Notes: generated by a model from the letters alone, not told the origin. A stretch of 64,000 bases of DNA from Clostridia bacterium (GCA_029099685.1 JAQXOO010000012.1:123934-187933); one strand, 5' to 3'. Numbered from the stretch's first letter, positions 1 to 7,779 are shown. Translations and numbers: made by a program.

Positions 1-593
1 TAACGCTGCTGGCGGGCGGCCGTGTTTTGGGGCGCGACGCCGGAGAGATACAGTTCACCGACTACGGCCTGTCCGGCATTCCCGCCATGCAGCTTTCCGG
101 GCGGCTGGCCGGGCTTCAGCCGGGGGAGCGCTGCACCGCGCTGGTGGACCTGTTCCCAGAATGGCCGCTGGAGACGCTGGTCCGGGAACTGAAAGCAAGA
201 CAAAAGCGTCAGGCCACGCTGGAGACGCTGCTGTTGGGCACCGTTCATAAGCGGCTGGCCTATGCAGTGCTGAAAAGCACTGGACTGCAGCCGCTGTCCA
301 GGCCAAGTGCCTCCCTGTCTGACGGTGACCTTCAGCGTCTGGCCGACAGCCTGAAGGCCTGGCGTTTCCGGGTAACGGGGACCCAGGGCTGGGACGCGGC
401 ACAGGTCACCGGCGGCGGCATACCGCTGGACGAGGTGGACCCGGACACGATGGAATCCAGGCTGCAGCCCGGATTGTATCTGGCAGGGGAACTGTTGGAC
501 GTGACCGGGGACTGTGGAGGGTTCAATCTGCATTGGGCGTGGTGCAGCGGCATCCGCGCGGGACGGTCCGCCGGGACCAGGTGTCGCCGATGA
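1..593 (+). CDS. BaiN/HI0933-family FAD-dependent oxidoreductase, C-terminal part
   Basis: The 5' end lies outside the window; the reading frame is open from base 3. About 196 C-terminal residues are present, roughly half of this normally ~400-aa family. The tail carries the family's closing FAD-binding signature, visible as TGGGIPLDEVDPDTMES, then GLYLAGELLDVTGDCGG and a NLHWAW stretch. Members are flavoproteins annotated as 'aminoacetone oxidase family FAD-binding enzyme', and one relative (BaiN) acts in bile-acid dehydroxylation; the substrate here cannot be inferred. The stop codon overlaps the acpS start (ATGA), so the two genes are translationally coupled. Confidence 0.85.
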   Translation, partial: TLLAGGRVLGRDAGEIQFTDYGLSGIPAMQLSGRLAGLQPGERCTALVDLFPEWPLETLVRELKARQKRQATLETLLLGTVHKRLAYAVLKSTGLQPLSRPSASLSDGDLQRLADSLKAWRFRVTGTQGWDAAQVTGGGIPLDEVDPDTMESRLQPGLYLAGELLDVTGDCGGFNLHWAWCSGIRAGRSAGTRCRR

Positions 594-952
594 AGATCAG
601 CACCGGGTGCGACGTGGAACAGGTGGAACGCTTTTCCAAATTGCTGGAAAAGGAATATGTTTGCAGGCGCATTTTTACCGAAACCGAGCGGGCGCATATC
701 TCCAAAAGTGGGCATCCCGCCCAGACCGCCGCCGGGATCTTCTGCGCCAAGGAGGCCATGTCCAAGGCATTGGGATGCGGCCTGTTCGGATTGCTGCCCC
801 AGGAACTTGGTGTGGAATGGGATGAACGCGGTGCACCCCGGCCCCGGTTATCCGGCGGCGCTGCCGAGCGGTTCGGGCATCTGCAGCTGGCGATTTCCGT
901 TTCCCATACAAAAGAAACGGCCTTTGCCACCTGCGTGGCGATGGAGGAATAA
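590..952 (+). CDS. acpS: holo-[acyl-carrier-protein] synthase
   Basis: AcpS transfers 4'-phosphopantetheine from CoA to the serine of apo-ACP, activating fatty-acid synthesis in the cytoplasm. The 120-aa length is typical. The N-terminal GCDVEQVERF corresponds to the Mg-binding GxDxxxxxRF motif (Asp8), and FCAKEAMSKALG to the conserved AKEAxxKAxG helix near residue 60. The ATG at 590 was chosen because it overlaps the upstream TGA and gives the family-standard N terminus; longer starts would add unrelated residues. It is co-transcribed with the flavoprotein gene and followed after 43 nt by a lipoprotein gene. Confidence 0.95.
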   Translation: MKISTGCDVEQVERFSKLLEKEYVCRRIFTETERAHISKSGHPAQTAAGIFCAKEAMSKALGCGLFGLLPQELGVEWDERGAPRPRLSGGAAERFGHLQLAISVSHTKETAFATCVAMEE

Positions 953-995
953 GCCGGAAAAGGCGCACATATCATCTTCCGAAGGAGATGATGGG

Positions 996-1574
996 ATGAA
1001 TCTGAAACGATCAGCGCCGCTGGCCCTGGCTCTGACCCTGGCCTTGCTGCTTTCCGCCTGCGGAAAAAACGGGTTTGACCCGCAGAACGTGGCCCAGCAT
1101 TACGCCGCCGGCAGCTTGCGGGCAGAATACACGGTCACAACGCACGCGGGCGTTTTTACGGAGTACAAGCTGTCCTACAGGGACGGGGACGGCCTGGCCA
1201 ATGTTACCATTTTGCAGCCTGATTCGGTGGCCGGCGTCAGTGCCGTATTGCAGAGCGGTGACGCGGTGATCCGGTACGAGGACGTTTCCCTGGACGCCCT
1301 GCTGCCGGAGGTGCGGGGCTATGCCCCCATGGATGTGCTGTACTGCCTGCTGGAAGACCTGCGGGACGGTGTTCCATCCAGCTATGCCCTGGAAAAGGAC
1401 GTGGTGCTGCTGGCCTATCAGGGGGAACTTCCCGACGGCACCGAGACCTTAAAGCAGGTGGCGCTTGATCCCGAAACGCTGGACCTGCTGTCAGCAGAAC
1501 TGTTTCTGGACGGAAGACTGATTTTGGCTTTGCAGGCCGAGTCATTTCAGTGGGAGGGGCTCGCCGCCGGATAA
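996..1574 (+). CDS. putative lipoprotein of unknown function
   Basis: A 192-aa protein with a lipoprotein signal: MNLKRSAP, a hydrophobic run, then the lipobox LLSAC, so Cys at about residue 21 would be lipidated and the mature protein anchored on the outer face of the membrane. The rest is soluble with no motif I recognise. The start at 996 is preceded by GAAGGAG (981-987), a good ribosome-binding site; the two ATGs at 988 and 991 are out of frame. It could be a small sensor-type lipoprotein, but this is not shown. It follows acpS on the same strand. Confidence 0.75.
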   Translation: MNLKRSAPLALALTLALLLSACGKNGFDPQNVAQHYAAGSLRAEYTVTTHAGVFTEYKLSYRDGDGLANVTILQPDSVAGVSAVLQSGDAVIRYEDVSLDALLPEVRGYAPMDVLYCLLEDLRDGVPSSYALEKDVVLLAYQGELPDGTETLKQVALDPETLDLLSAELFLDGRLILALQAESFQWEGLAAG

Positions 1575-1577
1575 CAG

Positions 1578-1606
1578 TTGCATCGGGGTGCGGTCTGTGC
1601 TATACT
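1578..1606 (+). promoter_or_regulatory. SigA-type promoter upstream of mazF
   Basis: TTGCAT (1578-1583), 17-nt spacer, TATACT (1601-1606). It lies directly after the lipoprotein gene and about 175 nt before the MazF start, so the transcript would have a long untranslated leader. No gene is visible in 1607-1781. Confidence 0.6.
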
Positions 1607-1781
1607 GTCTATAAGCACAGACTTCTTCCAATGCACATAGGATGGACTGTGACACGCCGCGGCATTTCACGGAGCGGAACCTTGTTCACCGATGCTTGTG
1701 TCGTTTGATTAAAAACGGTCCCCGCGTGGAATGATATGGTTGCGGACTTGTCCGACTTGATTCCTGCGGAGCGTGATTGCA

Positions 1782-2168
1782 TTGGATAACCAGCAAAACA
1801 TTGTCAGGCGCGGCGAGATCTATTATGCCGATCTCAGCCCGGTGGTGGGCAGCGAACAGGGCGGGATGCGCCCTGTGCTGATCGTACAGAACGATGTAGG
1901 CAACCGCTACAGCCCCACGGTCATTGCGGCAGCCATCACATCCCAGCAGAACAAGGCCCGCCTGCCGACACATATCGAGATCGAAGCGCGAACCTACGGG
2001 CTGACCAAAAACTCGGTAGTGCTGCTGGAGCAGGTGCGGACGCTGGATAAACGAAGACTGAGAGAAAGAATGGGTTGCCTGGACGAAAAAGCCATGCAGC
2101 GGGTGGATGGAGCCATTGCCATCAGTCTCGGCCTCAAAGCCGAGCGGGACGTTACAACGGAGGGATAA
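1782..2168 (+). CDS. MazF/PemK-family endoribonuclease toxin (EndoA-like)
   Basis: About 128 aa of the MazF/NdoA family: ribosome-independent, sequence-specific mRNA interferases. The diagnostic N terminus [20 protein letters not shown] is followed by RPVLIVQND, then the TVIAAAIT core and [14 protein letters not shown] near residue 90, all typical of Firmicutes EndoA. I prefer the TTG at 1782 over the GTG at 1773 because the only Shine-Dalgarno (GGAG, 1768-1771) sits 10 nt before the TTG but just 1 nt before the GTG. No antitoxin gene precedes it, although the usual Firmicutes order is antitoxin then toxin; the antitoxin may be elsewhere. Confidence 0.9.
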   Translation: MDNQQNIVRRGEIYYADLSPVVGSEQGGMRPVLIVQNDVGNRYSPTVIAAAITSQQNKARLPTHIEIEARTYGLTKNSVVLLEQVRTLDKRRLRERMGCLDEKAMQRVDGAIAISLGLKAERDVTTEG

Positions 2169-2175
2169 GGTCGAT

Positions 2176-2781
2176 ATGAAAAAATGGAGCGTTTGGCTGA
2201 CCTGTATTTTGGTTGCAGCCCTGATGATCGCCGGCGTGGCGGCCATCGCCGCTGAATATGGCAGCCAGAGTGACCCACTGGTCACTCTGAGCTACATAGA
2301 ACAGGTGCTGCTGCCCCAGTCCAAAAAGGATGTGGACCAGGCAGTGTCCGACGCGCTGGAAGACTTTGCGTCTGCGCTGGAGGACAGCAATGATGACATT
2401 CAGAAGTATATCGACAAGAAATTGCGTTCTTTCTCTTCCGGAAATGTGGACCAGGAACTGATCGACGCCATTGCCGCAGCCCTTGCAGAGCAGATGTCGG
2501 GTGGGACGGCTGCCGCCCAGGCCTCCTGGAGCGTGCTGCAGGTCCCCGCGGGCTGCACGGTGGAATGCGACGTGGGCGTTCAGGCCATCCTGCGTGCGGG
2601 ACAGGCCAGCTGCGTGGCCGCCGGGACACCGGGTCTGATCGACCTGAGCAACGGCGAAACGCTGGCAAACGGCGGCGCTCTGGCCGCCAACCACCTGTAT
2701 GCCGTCAGCGTTCAGGGACGGAGCATTTATACTGCCCAGGGCTGCACCTTGATGATCGCGGGCAGCTACACCGTCCGGTAA
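2176..2781 (+). CDS. secreted or membrane-anchored hypothetical protein
   Basis: A 201-aa protein starting 7 nt after mazF. It begins MKKWSVW followed by a strong hydrophobic segment (residues ~6-27), a signal peptide or N-terminal anchor. Residues 30-110 are acidic and helical, consistent with a coiled coil (DQAVSDALEDFASALEDS). The C-terminal ~85 residues look like a small beta domain containing VPAGCTVECDVG and a GLIDLSNGETLANG loop. I do not recognise a functional family; the C-terminal module resembles ones I associate with surface proteins of gut Clostridia, but that is recollection. Possibly co-transcribed with mazF. A strong terminator follows. Confidence 0.7.
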   Translation: MKKWSVWLTCILVAALMIAGVAAIAAEYGSQSDPLVTLSYIEQVLLPQSKKDVDQAVSDALEDFASALEDSNDDIQKYIDKKLRSFSSGNVDQELIDAIAAALAEQMSGGTAAAQASWSVLQVPAGCTVECDVGVQAILRAGQASCVAAGTPGLIDLSNGETLANGGALAANHLYAVSVQGRSIYTAQGCTLMIAGSYTVR

Positions 2782-2803
2782 ACAACACCGCCGTTTTTTT
2801 GAG

Positions 2804-2833
2804 ACAGTACACCTTGTGGTGTACTGTTTTTTT
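2804..2833 (+). terminator. intrinsic terminator after the mazF unit
   Basis: Perfect 10-bp stem ACAGTACACC/GGTGTACTGT (2804-2813 with 2818-2827), TTGT loop and a run of seven T. Confidence 0.9.
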
Positions 2834-2875
2834 AATCCTCCGCATATCTTTGATTTGACGGAACGGGGTGAGACT

Positions 2876-3427
2876 ATGGGCAAGTGCGGCCTGTATCTTG
2901 GCCAGCAGGAATTGGGAGCCCTGCATTGGGAAACAGACGGCGGCAAAATGCGCCTGTCTGCCAGCTGTCCTTGCGAGATGGGCCTGATCTATCGTGTGGT
3001 CATCCAGACGGACCGGGGCCTGCATCGCCTTGGGGTGATGCTGCCCGAAAAAGATCAGTTTCTGCTGCGCCGGGAGCTCCCGGCAGGCGAAGAGCCGCGC
3101 CGTGCCTTCATCGACCGATCATTGCCCGGAGAGGAGCACCTGCCGGGGCTTCCGCTGGCATTTTCCGCCTTTTCGCCGGCTTGGGAGGAGGACGGCCTGC
3201 TGATGGCCTGTACCTCAGCCGGCGGCGAATTGAAAAGTGCTGACTGGATGGATGTCCGGTATTTTTTATTTCCGCTGGAATTGGGGAAGCGGTGCGTTTA
3301 CGCGCCTTTTTTGTGCATTACAACATTGTTGGAATGGAAAGGGGTGCAGTACGGGATCTTCTGCAAGGAAGAAGGGCGCTACCTTCCTCTTTCAGACAGG
3401 CTTCGCTGGGACGGTATGGTATCGTAA
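2876..3427 (+). CDS. hypothetical protein upstream of spoIIGA
   Basis: A 183-aa soluble protein with no signal peptide or membrane segment. The ATG at 2876 has a GGGGTGAG ribosome-binding site; upstream in-frame codons lie within the preceding terminator and are rejected. No known domain is recognised. It is rich in aromatic and charged residues and has a WKGVQYGIFCKEEGRY segment near the C terminus. It ends 16 nt before spoIIGA and no terminator intervenes, so it is probably the first gene of the spoIIGA-sigE transcript and may have a sporulation role; that is inference from position only. Confidence 0.65.
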   Translation: MGKCGLYLGQQELGALHWETDGGKMRLSASCPCEMGLIYRVVIQTDRGLHRLGVMLPEKDQFLLRRELPAGEEPRRAFIDRSLPGEEHLPGLPLAFSAFSPAWEEDGLLMACTSAGGELKSADWMDVRYFLFPLELGKRCVYAPFLCITTLLEWKGVQYGIFCKEEGRYLPLSDRLRWDGMVS

Positions 3428-3443
3428 AAAACGGGGTGGTCAT

Positions 3444-4298
3444 ATGCGGGTGGTCTATGTGGATACGCTGTTTTTTCTCAATCTGGCAGTGGATTATTTT
3501 CTGCTGGTGCTCACCGCAAAGGTGGCGGGCGTGTACATAAAACGCAGCCGCCTGCTGGCAAGTGCGCTGGTGGGCGCGCTGTTGGCAGTGCTGCTTTATT
3601 TTCCCCCTTTGCCCAAGGCGCTGGCACTTCTTTTGCGGCTGGCAGTCTGCTGTGTCACAGCGCTGGCCGCGTTTATCGGAGAGCCGGGAAAAAGCTGGCC
3701 CCGGCTCCTTGGCATTTTTGTCATGGTGACGCTGCTGTTGGCCGGCATCGTGTTGGGCCTGTCAGAGCTGGGCGGCGGAGCTCGTATGCAAAACGGCGTC
3801 TTATATTTTGAAATTTCAGGAACTGTAATGGCTTTGAGCTTTATGGCTGTTTATGTGTTGTCCGGACTGGTGTTAGGCAAGGGACGAGCATCGCCGGGGC
3901 GCAGCTATCAGGAAGTCACAGCGGAAATGGGAAAAAGATCCGTTCGGTTTCGGGCTTTGACAGACAGCGGCAACCTGCTGCGCGACCCTATGAGCGGGCG
4001 AAAAGTGATCGTGGTAGAGAGCCGGGCCATCGCACCGCTGTTTGACAGCATGACCGGCGAATTGCTGCAGTCCCTGGACGCGCTGGCCCCGGAAACGGCT
4101 CTGGAGCAGCTGCGAAGGTGTGGAAACACGCCCTTTTGGCTCCTGCCCGCACGGACTGCGGCGCAAAACGCGCTGATGGTGGTTTTTCGCCCGGAAAAAC
4201 TGTACATCAACGGAAATCTGCGGGAGGATTATATACTGGGGCTGGCCGGCCGGCAGCTGGAGATCGGCGGCGATTGCCGCGCTTTGATGGGAGTGTAG
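3444..4298 (+). CDS. spoIIGA: sporulation sigma-E processing peptidase SpoIIGA
   Basis: SpoIIGA is the membrane aspartic protease that removes the pro-sequence of SigE in the mother cell when signalled by forespore SpoIIR. The 284-aa protein has about five hydrophobic segments in its first ~150 residues (starting VVYVDTLFFLNLAVDYFLL), then a soluble C-terminal protease domain with the catalytic motif LTDSGNLLRDP; Asp174 is the predicted active-site residue. Its substrate gene sigE starts 5 nt downstream, the standard Firmicutes order. The start ATG 3444 gives the canonical N terminus. Confidence 0.95.
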   Translation: MRVVYVDTLFFLNLAVDYFLLVLTAKVAGVYIKRSRLLASALVGALLAVLLYFPPLPKALALLLRLAVCCVTALAAFIGEPGKSWPRLLGIFVMVTLLLAGIVLGLSELGGGARMQNGVLYFEISGTVMALSFMAVYVLSGLVLGKGRASPGRSYQEVTAEMGKRSVRFRALTDSGNLLRDPMSGRKVIVVESRAIAPLFDSMTGELLQSLDALAPETALEQLRRCGNTPFWLLPARTAAQNALMVVFRPEKLYINGNLREDYILGLAGRQLEIGGDCRALMGV

Positions 4299-4303
4299 GG
4301 CAC

Positions 4304-5017
4304 ATGAAAGAACAACTATCGCTTTTGCTTCAAAAAATTATCTGTAAAATCAAATGGCTTTACAGTCAGGATATCCACTATATCAATGGGGCGGATACGC
4401 TTCCTCCGCCCCTGCCGCTGGAGGAGGAGCAGCGCCTGCTGAAAACCTATGACGGGACCCAACTGGACGTGCGGCAGATCCTGATAGAGCACAACCTGCG
4501 CCTGGTAGTCTATATTGCAAAAAAGTTTGACAACACCGGCATCGGACTGGAAGATCTGATCTCCATCGGCACCATCGGCCTGATCAAGGCGGTCAATACG
4601 TACCGAAGCGACAAGAATACAAAACTGGCCACATACGCTTCCCGATGCATTGAAAATGAGATCCTGATGTACCTGCGGAAAAGCGTCAATCAGCGCACGG
4701 AGATCTCCATTGACGAACCGCTGAACACCGACTGGGACGGCAATGAGCTGCTGCTGTCCGATGTGCTGGGGACCGACCCGGACTGCGTCATGCGGCCGGT
4801 GGAGGATGACGCGGAAAAGCAGATACTGGCTGCCGTGCTGAGGCGCCTGCCCCCGCGGGAGCAGACCATCATCTCCATGCGTTTCGGGCTGAGCGGTCAG
4901 GACGAAATGACCCAGAAGGAGGTGGCCGACAAACTGGGCATCTCCCAATCGTACATCTCCCGGCTGGAAAAGCGGATCATTCAGCGAATGAAAAAAGAGA
5001 TGCTTCGTGCCCTGTAG
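4304..5017 (+). CDS. sigE: mother-cell sporulation sigma factor SigE (pro-form)
   Basis: A 237-aa sigma-70-family factor directing early mother-cell transcription. The first ~27 residues are the hydrophobic/basic pro-sequence; the processing region reads HYINGADTLPPPL, close to the Bacillus pro-SigE cleavage region. Region 2 (LVVYIAKKFDNTGIGLEDLI, then TKLATYASRCIENEILMYLR) and region 4 (LPPREQTIISMRFGL, then the helix-turn-helix QKEVADKLGISQSYISRLEK) are intact. It is encoded directly after its protease SpoIIGA, consistent with co-transcription. Confidence 0.97.
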   Translation: MKEQLSLLLQKIICKIKWLYSQDIHYINGADTLPPPLPLEEEQRLLKTYDGTQLDVRQILIEHNLRLVVYIAKKFDNTGIGLEDLISIGTIGLIKAVNTYRSDKNTKLATYASRCIENEILMYLRKSVNQRTEISIDEPLNTDWDGNELLLSDVLGTDPDCVMRPVEDDAEKQILAAVLRRLPPREQTIISMRFGLSGQDEMTQKEVADKLGISQSYISRLEKRIIQRMKKEMLRAL

Positions 5018-5062
5018 ATCGCATTCGGTCGGGTTTTGACGAGCGAAGGGCCGTGCGTTGCC

Positions 5063-5091
5063 GCATGAACTTTTTCCTCCCTGGCAATACT
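5063..5091 (+). promoter_or_regulatory. candidate SigF/SigG-type forespore promoter for sigG
   Basis: GCATG (5063-5067), a 15-nt spacer and GGCAATACT (5083-5091). This fits the Bacillus SigF consensus (GYWTA, ~15-16 nt, GGNRANANT) with one mismatch in the -35 element. It sits in the sigE-sigG gap 30 nt before the sigG start, where Bacillus places its SigF-dependent sigG promoter. Confidence 0.6.
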
Positions 5092-5120
5092 GTTGTCAAA
5101 CGAGGAAAAGGGGCGCTGTC

Positions 5121-5894
5121 ATGCAGGGCAAGGTCGAGATCTGCGGGATCAACACGTCGAAGCTGAAGGTATTGAAAAATGATGAGACAATGGCCCTGAT
5201 CCGACGGGCGCAGACGGGGGAGCGGGCAGCGAAGGAGGCCGCTGTCATGGGCAACCTGCGGCTGGTTCTGTCGGTGGTGCAGCGTTTTTCCAACCGGGGG
5301 GAGCCCATGGATGACCTTTTCCAGGTGGGCGTTATCGGCTTGCTGAAGGCCATTGACAATTTCGACACCGCCCAGCCGGTAAAGTTCTCCACCTACGGCG
5401 TTCCCATGATCATCGGAGAGATCCGCCGGTATCTGCGGGACGGCAGCCGGGTGAAGATCAGCCGAAGCACACGGGACAACGCCTACCGTGCGTTGACCGC
5501 CAAGGAAAAACTCATCGGCCAAAACCAGAGGGAGCCTACGGTGGAAGAGATCGCAAAGGAGATCGGACTGCCCCGGGAGGAAGTGATCTTTGCGCTGGAC
5601 GCCATCTCCGACCCAGTCTCCCTGTATGAGCCCGTGTTTCAGGACGGCGGCGACTCCATTTGTGTGATGGACCAGGTGCGGGATGAGCGCAGCACCGATG
5701 ACAGCTGGCTGGAGCAGATTGCCATGAAGCAGGCCATGGAAGAACTGTCTCCCAGAGAGAAGCGCATCCTGGCGCTTCGGTTCTACGACGGGAAAACGCA
5801 GGTGGAGGTGTCCGGTGAGGTGGGTATCAGCCAGGCGCAGGTTTCCCGCCTGGAAAAAAGCGTATTGGACAAAATCAAGCGCTGTATGCGGTAG
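5121..5894 (+). CDS. sigG: late forespore sporulation sigma factor SigG
   Basis: A 257-aa sigma factor driving late forespore genes. The N terminus KVEICGINTSKL is the SigG hallmark. Regions 2 (LVLSVVQRFSNRGEPMDDLF), 3 and 4 (EELSPREKRILALRFYDGKT, then VSGEVGISQAQVSRLEK) are complete. The ATG at 5121 is preceded by GAGGAAAAGGGG. It follows sigE after 103 nt with no terminator between, so both readthrough and its own forespore promoter are possible. A strong terminator follows immediately. Confidence 0.97.
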   Translation: MQGKVEICGINTSKLKVLKNDETMALIRRAQTGERAAKEAAVMGNLRLVLSVVQRFSNRGEPMDDLFQVGVIGLLKAIDNFDTAQPVKFSTYGVPMIIGEIRRYLRDGSRVKISRSTRDNAYRALTAKEKLIGQNQREPTVEEIAKEIGLPREEVIFALDAISDPVSLYEPVFQDGGDSICVMDQVRDERSTDDSWLEQIAMKQAMEELSPREKRILALRFYDGKTQVEVSGEVGISQAQVSRLEKSVLDKIKRCMR

Positions 5895-5895
5895 C

Positions 5896-5928
5896 AACCG
5901 GGGCCATCGACAGATGGCCCCGGTTTTC
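5896..5928 (+). terminator. intrinsic terminator after sigG
   Basis: 13-bp perfect stem AACCGGGGCCATC/GATGGCCCCGGTT (5896-5908 with 5913-5925), GACA loop, short T run. Confidence 0.92.
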
Positions 5929-5936
5929 TGTATCAC

Positions 5937-5969
5937 AAACAGCCTGCGCCGGCAGGGCACAGGCTGTTT
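5937..5969. terminator. second hairpin between convergent sigG and the SleB-like gene
   Basis: Inverted repeat AAACAGCCTG (5937-5946) with CAGGCTGTTT (5960-5969), 13-nt loop and a T run on the plus strand. It probably backs up termination of sigG or of the convergent minus-strand hydrolase gene. Confidence 0.6.
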
Positions 5970-6009
5970 TGAATGTTGCCGGAATACCGCTGCCGAAATA
6001 CAGCGGCGA

Positions 6010-6822
6010 TTACCTGGCTTGATAAAAATCATGGTTGCCGATGGAGGTGTAGTACCGGCAGTTCTGCCGGATCCACGCGGCTTTGGTAGCGGTTTTGGGG
6101 TTGAAAAAATACAGACAGTCCGCCGCCTCGCTGGCGCCGGTCAGACAGGCCTCGGCAGCCCGGATGCTGTCGGCGGAAGGCGTGTTATAAATGGTGCCGT
6201 TGGCCACGGGGGTGAACTGAACGCCGTTGTTGCGGTCAAAAATGACGCCGTAAATGGTGTTGGGAAAGTCTTTGTTCCGCACGCGGTTCAGGATCACATT
6301 GCCCACGGCGACCTTGCCGCGGTAAGGTTCTCCGCCGCTTTCCGCTTCAATGATGCGGGAGAGCCAATAGACAGAATCCCCGTCTGCGCCGGTGCTGTAG
6401 GTGTTGCCTGTGGACAGGGTCACCCGCTGAAGGCGGCTGTCATAACGGATGCCGCAGTCCAGCAGCCGCGCGATGCCCCGCAGGGGCACATACATGACGC
6501 CGCCGGACAAATAGCTATGTCCTGTGAGTTGCTGCGAGGCGCCGCCGAACCAGGCACGGTCACTATTGAGATAAAAGGTGGCGTTGACCTTTCCCTGCAC
6601 GGTGGCGCTGCGCTGAGTGCTGTCCCAGGTGACCCAGGAACCGCCCAGCAGCTGAAAAAACTGCCGCAGGGGCACATAGGTGGTGCCCTTCTCCAGATTG
6701 CCTGCGATGGGCATGGCCCAGTCGTTGTAATGTACGTCAACCGAGACGGCTGCGCTGGCGCCGCCGAATACCGAAAGGCACAGGGCCACGGCCAGCATGG
6801 CGGTGAGAATACGTGATTTCAT
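6010..6822 (-). CDS. cell-wall hydrolase with copper-amine-oxidase-like N-terminal domain and SleB-type catalytic domain
   Basis: A 270-aa secreted protein. Residues 1-25 form a signal peptide (MKSRILTAMLAVALCLSVFG). Residues ~30-145 carry two repeats of the copper-amine-oxidase N-like/stalk type (YVPLRQFFQLLGG and YVPLRGIARLLD), seen on many clostridial surface proteins. Residues ~160-270 are a SleB-type hydrolase (Hydrolase_2): RIIEAESGGEPYRGKVAV, VILNRV and a late YFFNP motif; the first Glu of EAE is the expected catalytic residue. SleB-family enzymes are lytic transglycosylases acting on spore cortex or wall peptidoglycan. The start at 6822 has a GGAGG site; a longer reading would precede it. 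Confidence 0.88.
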   Translation of the reverse strand: MKSRILTAMLAVALCLSVFGGASAAVSVDVHYNDWAMPIAGNLEKGTTYVPLRQFFQLLGGSWVTWDSTQRSATVQGKVNATFYLNSDRAWFGGASQQLTGHSYLSGGVMYVPLRGIARLLDCGIRYDSRLQRVTLSTGNTYSTGADGDSVYWLSRIIEAESGGEPYRGKVAVGNVILNRVRNKDFPNTIYGVIFDRNNGVQFTPVANGTIYNTPSADSIRAAEACLTGASEAADCLYFFNPKTATKAAWIRQNCRYYTSIGNHDFYQAR

Positions 6823-6843
6823 GATCGGTCCTCCTTCGCGCCT

Positions 6844-6873
6844 ATGATAACGGCGCAAAAGGGGAGAGAACAA
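6844..6873 (-). promoter_or_regulatory. possible SigA-type promoter of the SleB-like gene
   Basis: On the minus strand TTGTTC (6868-6873), 18-nt spacer, TATCAT (6844-6849), just before the ribosome-binding site. I found no clear sporulation-sigma motif here, which hints at vegetative expression. Confidence 0.4.
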
Positions 6874-6920
6874 CCCACAAATTCTTCCAACCGGAAAAAT
6901 GATTACAAAAGTGTAACAGA

Positions 6921-6965
6921 AAAACCGCGTTCAAACGCTTTGTTTTCAGCGCCTGACGCGGTTTT
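6921..6965 (-). terminator. terminator after nth
   Basis: 10-bp stem AAAACCGCGT (6921-6930) with ACGCGGTTTT (6956-6965); the 25-nt loop holds an inner CGCT/AGCG stem. Read on the minus strand it ends in a T run. Confidence 0.8.
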
Positions 6966-7003
6966 CACGTGCGGGAACAGCTCCCAGTATTTCCCTGTGA
7001 CCG

Positions 7004-7663
7004 TCAGCGGGCGGACTGCTTTTTCTGCCGGGAAAGAAAGTCAGAGCATAAATGGCTCAGGGGGCAGACATCACACCGGGGGCTGCGGGCGGTGCACACA
7101 TCCCGGCCGAAATGAACGAACCGGTGGCACAGGCTGGCCTGCTCCTCCGGCGCGATCACCTTTTTCAAGGCCATTTCCACCTTATAGGGATCCTTGCCGC
7201 AGTCCTTGGTGGTCAGCCCCAGCTTTCCGCTGATGCGGATGCAGTGGGTATCCGCCACGATGGCGGGGTGGCCGTAGATATCCGACAGGATCAGGTTAGC
7301 GGTCTTTCGGCCAATGCCCGGCAGCTTGAGCAGTTCCTCCATGGAATCCGGGACCTTTCCGCCGTACTGCTCCAGCAGCATGATCGAGGCGTTTTTGATA
7401 TCATTGGCCTTGGTGCGGAACAGGCCGCAGGGCTTTATGATGGTGCAAAGTTCCTCGATATCCGCCGCCGCAAGGGCTTCCAGCGTGGGGAAACGCTCAA
7501 AGAGAACCGCCGTCACCAGATTGACCCGGGCATCGGTACACTGGGCGGACAGGCGCGTGGCGAACAGCAGTTCATAGTCCTTCTGTGCCTCAAGGGAACA
7601 GGTATCCGGATAATGCTCTTTTAAAATGCGCACGACCTCTGCGCCTTTTTCTTTTTTGGTCAT
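7004..7663 (-). CDS. nth: endonuclease III (DNA glycosylase/AP lyase)
   Basis: Nth removes oxidised pyrimidines and cleaves the abasic site in base-excision repair. The 219-aa protein has the helix-hairpin-helix LPGIGRKTAN at residues ~114-123, the catalytic Lys in that motif and the catalytic Asp in IVADTHCIR about 20 residues later. The C-terminal 4Fe-4S loop is complete, with four Cys spaced 6-2-5 (CTARSPRCDVCPLSHLC). It is divergent from the CPBP gene, with which it shares an interlocked promoter region. Confidence 0.97.
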   Translation of the reverse strand: MTKKEKGAEVVRILKEHYPDTCSLEAQKDYELLFATRLSAQCTDARVNLVTAVLFERFPTLEALAAADIEELCTIIKPCGLFRTKANDIKNASIMLLEQYGGKVPDSMEELLKLPGIGRKTANLILSDIYGHPAIVADTHCIRISGKLGLTTKDCGKDPYKVEMALKKVIAPEEQASLCHRFVHFGRDVCTARSPRCDVCPLSHLCSDFLSRQKKQSAR

Positions 7664-7702
7664 AACAGATCACCGCCTGTTTGCAGAAAATTTAATATTT
7701 GC

Positions 7703-7731
7703 ATTATAGCGGAAGATTGCAAATCCTGCAA
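7703..7731 (-). promoter_or_regulatory. SigA-type promoter of nth
   Basis: Minus strand TTGCAG (7726-7731), 17-nt spacer, TATAAT (7703-7708). It physically overlaps the opposite-strand promoter at 7717-7746. Confidence 0.75.
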
Positions 7732-7746
7732 TAGGTGTATTATAAT
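7717..7746 (+). promoter_or_regulatory. SigA-type promoter of the CPBP gene
   Basis: TTGCAA (7717-7722), 18-nt spacer, TATAAT (7741-7746). Its -35 lies inside the spacer of the divergent nth promoter, so the two cannot be occupied by RNA polymerase at once. Confidence 0.75.
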
Positions 7747-7779
7747 GGCAAAAGAAAACGATGGAACAGAGGTATTTCC

